Source of the DNA: Portunus trituberculatus
Lineage: Eukaryota; Arthropoda; Malacostraca; Decapoda; Portunidae
Direction of reading: 5' to 3'
NCBI RefSeq assembly: GCF_017591435.1
Contig: NC_059278.1
Span: forward strand, 9,086,450 to 9,150,449
DNA length: 64,000 nucleotides
Part shown: positions 32,825 to 44,685 of the stretch, in pieces
Numbering within the stretch: the first letter of the stretch is position 1
Layout: each line of letters begins with the position of its first letter
Translations under genes and position numbers: made by a program
Notes under the pieces: generated by a model
The model's input: only the letters and a program-made list of their open reading frames with translations
Database searches by the model: none
What the model was told of the DNA's origin: nothing

Positions 32825-33420
32825 GTGTGTTTATCATTTATATATATTTATTTTCTATTTATTCATTTTTAGAATAATAATGACCTCGAAATTTATCCTT
32901 TGTTACCCTACTAATTATTTGACCCCACTCGGATTTAGAGCCATTTATTACAACTCTATCGCCTGTCGCCTAACCATGATCTTGTCCAGCCTAACACCCT
33001 CCCATCCATTCAATGCTCCATAGTGTTTCTCAAGACCCTATAATGGTATACCTTGTTGAACGCCTTACAAAAACCCAGGTATAGAATATCATAGCTGTCC
33101 CTACTAACTTCCCCTTATGTCCTTATCTCCGCTCCCTTCCATAAACTTCACTTCATCCTCCATTTACCCCGATCTCACGTCATCCATCTTGGCATGACCT
33201 ATCCCATTAACCGCATTCTCACACCTCAGTCCAGCTTCCCTGTCGCTCCTCCCACCTCTCCCCCATTCCCCTTGACTCACATGTCTATTTTCACCCAGTG
33301 CTAAATAATATAGAAACTTAGTAATTTAAATTTATAACTAGCTAAGTTTCGTTTTTGCAGATAGTGAATTTTCCTTTATTTTTTCCATCTCCTTTCTTGC
33401 ACACCTCGAGGCTTTCATCC

Positions 33421-33423
<3 letters not shown>
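32825..33423. other. Intergenic DNA, no gene seen
   Basis: AT-rich, then C-rich around 33100-33290. No feature supported. Confidence 0.4.

Positions 33424-33499
<76 letters not shown>
33424..33499. repeat. (TG)n microsatellite
   Basis: A perfect run of about 37 units. Confidence 0.96.
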
Positions 33500-34442
33500 G
33501 TAATTCAGCACTGTGTTCCGGCAATTCAGTTCTCCATCAAGCATGTAAACTAGCGCCGCACAGATCTGTTTCGCCTAATATATTATAAAGTATTCCATAT
33601 TTTTATTTGTAACGTATTTTTTATGGATTGCATCTTTACATAGAGCTTTAAGTTTTTTTTTTTCCTTTTTTTTTCTTTTTTTTTAATGTTCAAACCTTGT
33701 AATGTTTTTATTCTACTTTCTCTTTGTCATTTACGTATCCATTTATCGAGTTATTCAGTAATGTTGTTGTTTTGTTGCTATTGTTATTATGGCGCGTTCC
33801 AATCAAGAAAGGGAAAGAAGAAAAAATAAAGAAGCCAGTCCAGTTTTCCTCAATCCTTTCCTTTACCTTTCCATTTTCATTCGCTTCCCTTTCTTTTTCT
33901 CCCTGTCTTGTTTTTCGAGAGATAAATTTGCGCTTTTCTTCTCTCTCTTTTTCATACCCTTGGCTGGCCTCCTTCACACACAGGAAAAGAAAAGAAAGAA
34001 AAAGAAAAGAAAGATACCCAACTTTCCCCTCATTACGAGTCACTATACCTCATAAACCTCCACCCCTTCCATCTCCACTCCTGTCCTTCTATCTCCTATC
34101 CCTACCCTTCCATCTCCACCCCCTACCATTCCTGCAGCTTCCCGACCACCCATCTTTCATCCTCAGCCTTCCAGCTCCTATCCTTGCCCTTCCATTTCCA
34201 CCCTCGACCACCCTCCACGCCCCAGCTGTTCCTTTCACATTCGCCCTTTCATCCCCACATATTTTCTCCTCGTATTTTCGTTATAGCTCTTCAGAGATCA
34301 CAATTAGTTTCTAAAAGGCAGGATGGCCCGTTACCGCCAAGCTAATCCTTCATATCTAAGGCTCAGGGGGTGTTAAGGTAATTATCTGGGACTTAACTTC
34401 TCCACCCTCCCCCAAAAATGTGCATGATTAGGTTAAGGCTGA

Positions 34443-34448
<6 letters not shown>
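33500..34448. other. Intergenic DNA, pyrimidine-rich
   Basis: T-runs at 33650-33685, then C+T-rich sequence to 34300. The long open frame at 33724-34314 is low complexity and shows no domain. Confidence 0.45.
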
Positions 34449-34523
<75 letters not shown>

Positions 34524-34547
34524 CACTAAAAGAAAAGATAAAAATAC

Positions 34548-34578
<31 letters not shown>
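34449..34578. repeat. (CT)n-spacer-(GA)n inverted repeat
   Basis: CT at 34449-34520 and GA at 34551-34578 face each other over a 30-bp A-rich spacer. The GA arm is about 28 bp. Confidence 0.93.
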
Positions 34579-34582
<4 letters not shown>

Positions 34583-34828
34583 AAAGAGAAAAGAAAGAGA
34601 CGAATGGAAGATTAGATTATCCACATCGAATTGAGAACCATCTGGGTGTGCGAGAGGGACCCTAACATAGTTTCTGCTCCACGACCAATCAGGGCAAAGC
34701 GTTGTTCTGGCCAATCAGCGAGACTCTTGCAGGGTGACGCCATCGTTCAGCGAGTGAGTGTCTTTTGCTATTTTTCGAAGCTCCGAGTGGCGTATTGATT
34801 GATGTTTCGCTCGTGTCCTTTGCACTTG

Positions 34829-34831
<3 letters not shown>

Positions 34832-34869
<38 letters not shown>
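34832..34869. repeat. (CT)n microsatellite
   Basis: A perfect run. Confidence 0.94.
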
Positions 34870-34873
<4 letters not shown>

Positions 34874-35045
34874 GTAAAAGTATCTAATCACCAGACCATC
34901 CTCTCATACTCAGGGTACGCAGATTTGAACTTATCACGCCTCATCTCGTTTTGTCTCGCCTCGGCTCGTCTTCGGTTCCGTATAATATTACGTAGATCCT
35001 CCTGAGCTACCTGCCTTACACCGACAGTCTATTATTCAACTAGAA

Positions 35046-35048
<3 letters not shown>

Positions 35049-35090
<42 letters not shown>
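35049..35090. repeat. (CA)n microsatellite
   Basis: A perfect run of about 21 units. Confidence 0.95.
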
Positions 35091-35093
<3 letters not shown>

Positions 35094-36838
35094 AATTGGC
35101 CACCGTCGCTCAGTCTTCTTCCCTGTCCGCCTCGGTCACACACACACCCACGCCTCGTCCCGTCAAGTCGCCCGCACTCCCTAGCTCGTCTCTCAGGTAT
35201 GTATGATAATCAGCCTTCATCTCCCATATCAGAATAGGTATTATATTGTGTCATGGTTCACCTGCAGTACTTTGAATAATTGATTACACGTCTTCGTGCC
35301 AACTAACTTTTGTGTGTGTATGTATTGTTGTTGGTTTGCGTATTCTACGGAAAGGATTCTATTGTTGCTGCGTGTGTCGGTTCGAAATTATGTTAAGCTG
35401 CTAAAGTCTTTTAGTTGCATGTTTGTTACGTGTAAACTTGGCTCATCATTATCCGCGGGAAGATATAGAATAGTAATGTGCACCAACGTGCATGCGTGTA
35501 AATACAATGTCTTTATGGAAACTTTCTTTACATATGAGCTTGTGTTACGAGAAGATGTAGGACAACTGTTACATTCCCAGTAAGGAATATTTTGAAACAC
35601 TACTGCGCCGTACCTCCACTAGCTAAAATTCCATCGTTTACATAATGTCTTTGTGGTTTAGTGGTTTAAGTGACACATTAACGAAATTTCTATATAATCA
35701 AAGGAAAACACACTTGAGAACTAGGCTAGTCATCTATGTAGCTTCGGAACAGTCGTGGTGAGAGAACAAGTTTCTGAATACTGGCCTAACACGCAGGTTG
35801 GGATGCAGAGGCACTCCACCACAACAAACTGCGTCACTCCACTGTGGGTTAAGGTACTTTTTTGCCGGCTGTTCACCTGCCCCTTAATTTCACCTGTCCT
35901 AACTTTTCCTGTGGGTACGCGCGTGGTGTCCATCAGGGGGGGAAGCACGAGCGCCTTTCTGTGCCAGGTGGTGGCTGAATCTGTTAATTTGTCAGTCACA
36001 GCACGCAGTACTGTCATTTTGCTATCAATCATTAAATGATCGTTAACGGGGAGGAGGGAAGGGGTGGTGTTACCTTTTAATATTAATCTCAAATGGTAGT
36101 GATGGACGATTAATTGTAGGGTTTCCGTATTTCAAATTATGACCATACTACAAGTTTTTTTTTCTATCAGTTGAGAGAAAAACTGCACTTAAATATGAAT
36201 ACAAAAAATGCTAAAAAATAATTCCCACATTCAAAATCTCTGAAAATGCAAGAAAATGCGATAAACTATTTGGATGATAAATAGAAAAAAAGTTTCTTTA
36301 ATGTTTTTCATTACTAATAACGATAATGACAACAGGATACCCGTATTTAAAAACCCTTGAAAATGAGTTACTTAGCGTAGTTAAAAAGCGAATTGCTGAA
36401 ATAACCGATATAGAAAACATTAAAAAAAAAGAAATTACCTCTTCTAATTTCCCTCCATATGTTCCTTTCTGCAGCGCCATTCATAACCGCGTCCCGTGAG
36501 CCTTACCTGTCTTACCTATGGAGGATACCCGAGTAATTAACATTCCCAGCATTCCATAAGGGACCATTTTTTCTCCCTCTCATTCATGCGGCACATATTT
36601 CATCGTCCACAAAGGATTAATGGCACGAGAGAAAAGAAGTTCCTGAGGACAAGCCGAAGTTATCTCATTAAAATTATGGTTCCGTTGGCTTCTGGTCAAT
36701 TTCAGATTAATCAGCACCAAAAGGCAATTAGTCCAAGTTGGCTACGTGCTGAGTAATTGTCCCAAGTTTGCCTCGTGGATTCTTTCAGCCGTGTTTAATT
36801 TAGGTATCGAGAGAACTAAGGCACACTTGGACACGTGT
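35091..36838. other. Intergenic DNA, no gene seen
   Basis: CG-containing sequence up to 35200 with one splice-donor-like word (CAGGTATGT at about 35196), then AT-rich unique DNA to the minisatellite. No open frame here has recognisable character. Confidence 0.4.
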
Positions 36839-38408
36839 TCACGGACACACACCAACACTCACGGACTCACACCAGCACTCACGGACTCACACCAGCACTC
36901 ACGGACACACACCAGCACTCACGGACTCACACCAACACTCACGGACTTACACCAGCACTCACGGACTCACACCAGCACTCACGGACTCACACCAACACTC
37001 ACGGACTCACACCAGCACTCACGGACTCACACCAGCACTCACGGACTTACACCAGCACTCACGGACTTACACCAGCACTCACGGACTCACACCAGCACTC
37101 ACGGACTCACACCAGCACTCACGGACTCACACCAGCACTCACGGACTTACACCAGCACTCACGGACTTACACCAGCACTCACGGACTTACACCAGCACTC
37201 ACGGACTCACACCAGCACTCACGGACTCACACCAGCACTCACGGACTCACACCAGCACTCACGGACTTACACCAGCACTCACGGACTTACAGCACTCACG
37301 GACTCACACCAGCACTCACGGACTCACACCAGCACTCACGGACTCACACCAGCACTCACGGACTCACACCAGCACTCACGGACTCACACCAGCACTCACG
37401 GACTCACACCAACACTCACGGACTCACACCAACACTCACGGACTCACACCAACACTCACGGACTTACACCAGCACTCACGGACTCACACCAGCACTCACG
37501 GACTCACACCAGCACTCACGGACTTACACCAGCACTCACGGACTCACACCAGCACTCACGGACTTACACCAGCACTCACGGACTTACACCAGCACTCACG
37601 GACTCACACCAGCACTCACGGACTCACACCAGCACTCACGGACTCACACCAGCACTCACGGACTCACACCAGCACTCACGGACTCACACCAGCACTCACG
37701 GACTTACACCAGCACTCACGGACTTACACCAGCACTCACGGACTCACACACTCACGCACTCACGGACTCACACCAGCACTCACGGACTCACACCAGCACT
37801 CACGGACTCACACCAGCACTCACGGACTTACACCAGCACTCACGGACTCACACCAGCACTCACGGACTTACACCAGCACTCACGGACTCACACCAGCACT
37901 CACGGACTTACACCAGCACTCACGGACTCACACCAGCACTCACGGACTTACACCAGCACTCACGGACTCACACCAGCACTCACGGACTCACACCAGCACT
38001 CACGGACTCACACCAGCACTCACGGACTCACACCAGCACTCACGGACTCACACCAGCACTCACGGACTTACACCAGCACTCACGGACTCACACCAGCACT
38101 CACGGACTCACACACTCACCTCACTCACGGACTCACACCACCACTCACGGACTCACACCACCACTCACGGACTCACACCACCACTCACGGACTCACACCA
38201 GCATTCACGGACTTACACCAGCACTCACGGACACACAACAGCACTCACGGACTCACACCAGCACTCACGGACTCACACCAGCACTCACGGACTCACACCA
38301 GCACTCACGGACACACAACAGCACTCACGGACACACACCAGCACTCACGGACACACACCAGCACTCACGGATACACACCAGCACTCGTGGATACACAAAC
38401 GCACTCAC

Positions 38409-38410
<2 letters not shown>
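36839..38410 (+). repeat. 20-bp minisatellite, ~78 units
   Basis: The unit is ACGGACTCACACCAGCACTC, repeated head to tail for about 1.57 kb. Variants are ACTTAC for ACTCAC, AACACTC for AGCACTC, and ACACAC for ACTCAC (commonest near the two ends). Phase breaks occur at about 37288, 37748 and 38113. CCACCACTC variants lie at 38145-38190. Because 20 is not a multiple of 3 and the unit has no stop in any phase, all plus-strand frames stay open. The two very long Thr/His/Ser-rich frames (36746-38587 and 36835-38469) are therefore expected without selection. The array fades into (CA)n at 38411. Confidence 0.96.

Positions 38411-38462
<52 letters not shown>
38411..38462. repeat. (AC)n microsatellite between minisatellite and SINE
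   Basis: A perfect run that abuts the tRNA head of the SINE at 38463. Confidence 0.96.
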
Positions 38463-38463
<1 letters not shown>

Positions 38464-38744
38464 GCGTAGTGTAGTGGTTAGCACGCTCGACTCACAATCG
38501 AGAGGCCCGGGTTCGAGTCCCGGAAAGCGGCGAGGCAAATGGGCAAGCCTCTTAATGCGTGGCCCCTGTTCACCTAGCAGTAAATAGGTACGGGATGTAA
38601 CTCGAGGGGTTGTGGCCTTGCTTTCCCAGTGTGTGTTGTGTGTGATGTGGTCTGTCCTACCCGAAGATCAGTCTATGTCTATGAGCTCTGAGCTCGCTCC
38701 GTAATGAGGAAGGGCTGGGTGACCAGCAGACGACCGAGGTGAAT
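38463..38744 (+). mobile_element. tRNA-Val-headed SINE, family 2, copy 1
   Basis: The tRNA head differs from family 1. It has A box TAGTGTAGTGGTT (38467-38479), anticodon stem CTCGA/TCGAG with loop CTCACAA (anticodon CAC, Val) and B box GGTTCGAGTCC (38510-38520). The body shares a core with family 1: CCCCTGTTCACCTAGCAGT, TAGGTACGGGATGTAA, the TCGAG..GTTGTG segment and ATGAGCTCTGAGCTCG. The 3' part is its own (GGTGACCAGCAGACGACC) and ends GAGGTGAATTACACACA. The 5' flank is (CA)n; the 3' tail is short, ACACACATTTACGG. Both promoter boxes match the consensus. It is a tRNA-like element, not a working tRNA gene. Confidence 0.9.
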
Positions 38745-38751
38745 TACACAC

Positions 38752-39873
38752 ATTTACGGTAATACACAAGAGCAATTTAAATGTATCTCCGAAGTAAAAA
38801 AAAAAGAAAAGAAGAAAGCAGCCATTGATATGCTAGACAAGATTTGTTTTAGAGAACAAAATGCTATTCTTTTAACATCACCACCATCCCCAATGCCAAA
38901 AGTAACAACAACAACAACAACAACAACAAAGTTTGCCGACCACCAACACGAAAACAAAAATAACAGAAACAACCATTTACTTTCCCAGCACAAAGACTTA
39001 AGTTCTTTTGATGCACAGGAGTGGTGCGTGAGCAGCATAACTTTAAACAGGATCGCTTTGCATTCCCTTTGCATTACGTCGTGTCCGTGTGCAAGAATGA
39101 CAGCATAAGTAATTATAATGATGATGATGATAATAATAATAAATAATAATAAGAATAAGAAGAAAAAGAAGAAGAAATCCTTAACCCCATCAGTATGATA
39201 TGAAACAAAGACCAGCACCAGAAGTAATGAATGAAATCTTTAGAAGTATCTACAAGAACGAATGGAATTAAAAGAATAATTTTCAATTTCTGGTCAGTCT
39301 AATGACTGGAGGTATTTGTAGAACAAGTAAAGATTTTATTAACGACAGCTGTGAAAGATGGATGATAGATAGCTGTGAAAGCGAAAATAATTAAGACTAC
39401 TAATGTTATCTTAAAGAAGGTGTTACGTAAAGATAAACTCACAATACTGTAATCTACGTACAAGGACAAGAAAAAAATGTTGGAAAATAAATAGGAAAGA
39501 AAACAGAAAATATTATCTTAACAAACTACACACTTGAAATAAATAGCCTAGGAAAACAGTAATCAAATTTCAGCCTGAGGAAGCGGTTTACCTGAAGATT
39601 AATTAAGAGCAACAGGTGATTAGACGCCGAACGATCTCCTTTCAATTTTACCTTCGAGATTAACCAGGCACACGAGGGGGCACCAGCAGGACGCGAGGGG
39701 AAGGTGCGAGGTATAGGTACAGGAAGCTCTTCTAACACTGAGGCGAGCGGTGGGTACAGGAGAGGCTGGAAAAGGGAGGAGGGAAAGGGAGTCAGAGGAA
39801 TTGGGACGCGCGGGGAGTTGATGGAGGGAAGAGGAAGATTTGGGAGTGGATGGGACGAAAAGAGCGAGAATTC

Positions 39874-39877
<4 letters not shown>
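38752..39877. other. Intergenic DNA with small trinucleotide tracts
   Basis: (ACA)n at about 38906-38930 and an imperfect GAT/AAT/AAG tract at 39117-39178. The rest is AT-rich and, after 39690, G+A-rich. No gene is supported. Confidence 0.5.

Positions 39878-39922
<45 letters not shown>
39878..39922. repeat. (GA)n microsatellite
   Basis: A perfect run. Confidence 0.95.
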
Positions 39923-39925
<3 letters not shown>

Positions 39926-40144
39926 AAAAGGTGAAATTTCAGTCTAAACGGAGGAAAAAGGACATATTATGCTGTAAAAGATGAAGGATAAAGAAACAGT
40001 CACAAGTAAGAGGGGAGAAAAAGATTTGAGACACGCAGGGAGGAAGGAAGCAGGTGAAGTGACATTTCTGAGACACCGAGAAGGGAGAGAAGCATTCCAG
40101 GTATCCCAGGTAATTTGTGGATGAGGTGGACACGTGTATACCCA

Positions 40145-40195
40145 GAGGAGGAGAAGGAGGAGGAGGAGGAGGAGGAGGAGGAAGGAAGGAAGGAG
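40145..40195. repeat. (GGA)n with (GGAA)n end
   Basis: An imperfect GGA trinucleotide tract followed by three GGAA units. Confidence 0.85.
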
Positions 40196-40286
40196 GATAC
40201 TGTCACGCCCATAATCACCAAAGAAAGTTACGTGATCTTTAGCAATTAGTGTAGTGTCTGGCCTGAGAGGAGAAGTGATAAGATAG

Positions 40287-42720
<2,434 letters not shown>

Positions 42721-42891
42721 CGTCAGTGCAGCAGCTTCATAACTACAAAAGTCTCCTCCCTTTACTCTTTCCTGACTCATTGCAACATCAGCAAGTCTGA
42801 AGAGGAAGAGCTGTCCTGAACACCTCCTTCAAGCATCACAGTCCTCCTTGAAGCTATTACACTCTCAACAAGAACTCTGCAGCTCTCTATC

Positions 42892-43665
42892 ATGACGCCT
42901 GTCTCGCCCCGCAGAACGTTGTATGTCTTGGCCCTGTTGCTGCTTCCTCTGCTGCTCCTACAAACACCTGCAAGCGACGCGACTGTCGTGTATATGTTTC
43001 GCAAGGTGTTTGTGTCACCAATAATGGTAAACTCCTCAAAGAGTGAAAGCCTCTGTCACGGCGAGGACACCCATCATGTTGGGCGCTGTTCAGGCGCCTG
43101 CACTATGCACGAGTGGTGTCAGCTGTGGTGTAGCAACTCTCCCCTCATTTGTACCCTCTATAGCGCCTTGGTTATGCCCACCTACCGCGACGCCTCTCCG
43201 GATGATTCCCTCGTGTGCTACACTCGCCGGCCGATGGACCTTGCCACTGGAGCTAAACCCTTCATGGGTACCATGCACGAGGACTCAAACGTGTCAACCC
43301 TCGTGGATGGAATATATGACATGCAACAGGAAAATTGTTTCAAGACCAAGAAGGCTAATGGACATAGATGGTTTGTCCTCGACCTGGGAGAGAAACGCAG
43401 CTTCTCTCACGTTCGTCTCCGGGCACAGAATAATCGAATCGCCAGTAAAATGTTCTCTGAGGTTGAGGTTCGCATCGGGAATGAGCGTGTACAGTTTCCT
43501 GACGATTTCTTTTCCTATACTTTCTTTGGAAAATTTATCGGCCCAGCGTATGCCAATCAAGAGATCGATCTGACGACCTCCTCTCCTGTTCAGGCGAGGT
43601 TCATTTCCGTCCAGAGATTCGTCAGCCGTCAGCACTTCCAGGTGTGTCATGTTGAAGTTTTCTGA
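42892..43665 (+). CDS. Secreted discoidin/fucolectin-like protein, 257 aa
   Basis: This is the only convincing host gene in the window. The frame starts at ATG 42892 and ends at TGA 43663-43665, uninterrupted. Residues 1-29 form a signal peptide, with a Leu-rich core (about 13-23) before a TPASDA cleavage region. Residues about 50-115 hold a compact Cys-rich module (C55, C66, C70, C76, C80, C87, C109) with GRCSGACTMHEWCQLWC, resembling PAN-like segments in crustacean secreted proteins. Residues about 118-257 look like an F5/8 type C (discoidin or fucolectin) fold: STLVDGIYD, WFVLDLGEKRSFSHVRL, and a paired C149 and C252 at its ends. Asn-47 and Asn-133 are potential N-glycosylation sites. Family knowledge suggests extracellular carbohydrate binding, possibly in haemolymph immunity; that role is inference. 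It could be a single-exon gene or the only visible coding exon. No AATAAA was found in the next 400 bp. Confidence 0.85.
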   Translation: MTPVSPRRTLYVLALLLLPLLLLQTPASDATVVYMFRKVFVSPIMVNSSKSESLCHGEDTHHVGRCSGACTMHEWCQLWCSNSPLICTLYSALVMPTYRDASPDDSLVCYTRRPMDLATGAKPFMGTMHEDSNVSTLVDGIYDMQQENCFKTKKANGHRWFVLDLGEKRSFSHVRLRAQNNRIASKMFSEVEVRIGNERVQFPDDFFSYTFFGKFIGPAYANQEIDLTTSSPVQARFISVQRFVSRQHFQVCHVEVF

Positions 43666-44136
43666 GGCCTGCATGTGTGTATAGGACGTCGTCATCGCAT
43701 CGTGCGTGCAGTGTGTTGTTTGCGTGCATCGTTCCGTAGAGCCTTGAAAAGATGACTCTAACTATTCTAATTTTCTGAGAAGCATTCATACTTTTATTCT
43801 GTCTACCGAGATGATTAAGAAAATTGCTTATATGTTTTTCATGGTTTTATTTGTTTCCTCTCTAGATTTAATGGGAATACTTTTAATTTATCATTGATGC
43901 TTTGGTAATAAGTAATTTGTCACTGATATATTGGTAACCAGTGAACAATTAATGAACATAAAAAGAACTAACAATCACCTTCCGCTCCTTCCGTAAGCAG
44001 CATCCTCGCTCTATGAATTATTGTTGTATTGCATCACTGGCAGACAATCAGCATTTCAAATATCAATTTCTTCATGCATCCATTTCACCATGTTAAAGAA
44101 GATCAGAGACCAGTTTTACTACTTTTTTCTTTAAAA

Positions 44137-44137
<1 letters not shown>
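43666..44137. other. 3' flank of the lectin-like gene
   Basis: AT-rich sequence, probably including the 3' UTR. I found no canonical AATAAA before the CA array. Nothing else is supported. Confidence 0.4.

Positions 44138-44193
<56 letters not shown>
44138..44193. repeat. (CA)n microsatellite at the 5' end of a SINE
   Basis: A perfect run followed by CCACACG and the SINE head at 44201. Confidence 0.96.
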
Positions 44194-44195
<2 letters not shown>

Positions 44196-44200
44196 ACACG

Positions 44201-44490
44201 CGCCCGGTAGCTCAGTGGTTAGAGCGCTGGCTTCACATGCCAGAGGACCGGGGTTCGATTCCCCGGCCGGGTGGAGATATTTGGGTGTGTCTCCTTTCAC
44301 GTGTAGCCCCTGTTCACCTAGCAGTGAGTAGGTACGGGATGTAAATCGAGGAGTTGTGACCTTGTTGTCCCGGTGTGTGGTGTGTGCCTGGTCTCAGGCC
44401 TATCCGAAGATCGGAAATAATGAGCTCTGAGCTCGTTCCGTAGGGTAACGTCTGGCTGTCTCGTCTGAGATTGCAGCAGATCAAACAGTG

Positions 44491-44491
<1 letters not shown>
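44201..44491 (+). mobile_element. tRNA-Val-headed SINE, family 1, copy 4
   Basis: A full-length copy with A box TAGCTCAGTGGTT (44208-44220), anticodon loop TTCACAT (anticodon CAC; the last loop base differs from the other copies) and B box GGTTCGATTCC (44252-44262). The core CACCTAGCAGTGAGTAGGTA and the GAGCTCTGAGCTCG region are intact. The 3' end is AAACAGTGAA followed by (CA)n. Both flanks are (CA)n on the sense strand. It lies about 540 bp downstream of the lectin-like gene stop codon in the same orientation. Confidence 0.93.

Positions 44492-44523
<32 letters not shown>
44492..44523. repeat. (AC)n between two SINE copies
   Basis: The tail of copy 4, which is at the same time the 5' flank of the truncated copy behind it. 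Confidence 0.95.
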
Positions 44524-44525
<2 letters not shown>

Positions 44526-44629
44526 CTGGTCTCAGACCTATCCCAAGATCGGAAATAATGAGCTCTGAGCTCGTTCCGTAGGGTAACGTCTGGCTGTCTC
44601 GTCAGAGACTGCAGCAGATCAAACAGTGA

Positions 44630-44632
<3 letters not shown>
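44524..44632 (+). mobile_element. 5'-truncated SINE, family 1, copy 5
   Basis: Only the 3' third of family 1 is present, from GCCTGGTCTCAG to AAACAGTGAATTACAC. It has no tRNA head and lies between two (AC)n runs. The sequence differs from copy 4 at a few bases (CAGACCTATCCCAAG against CAGGCCTATCCGAAG; GTCAGAGACTG against GTCTGAGATTG), so it is not a simple duplicate of its neighbour. A 5' truncation with an intact 3' end is the usual product of target-primed reverse transcription. Unequal exchange between SINEs is the alternative. Confidence 0.92.

Positions 44633-44682
<50 letters not shown>
44633..44682. repeat. (AC)n tail of SINE copy 5
   Basis: A perfect run of about 25 units. Confidence 0.95.

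Positions 44683-44685
<3 letters not shown>

Noticed and set aside
33724..34314. 196-codon frame in pyrimidine-rich DNA
   Set aside because: Low complexity, with a similar frame on the opposite strand and no domain.
35196..35204. Splice-donor-like CAGGTATGT as the end of a 5' UTR exon
   Set aside because: A good match to the consensus, but no acceptor, coding exon or promoter could be linked to it.
36839..38410. CRISPR-like array
   Set aside because: Units are directly adjacent with no unique spacers, in a eukaryotic context. It is a minisatellite.
36746..38587. 613-residue and 544-residue Thr/His/Ser-rich frames over the 20-bp minisatellite
   Set aside because: The unit is stop-free and not a multiple of 3, so all plus frames are open. 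One frame even extends into the SINE. No independent sign of coding was seen.
43043..43573. 176-codon frame and minus-strand frames inside the lectin-like gene
   Set aside because: Alternate-frame shadows of the 257-residue frame, which alone has a signal peptide and ordered cysteines.
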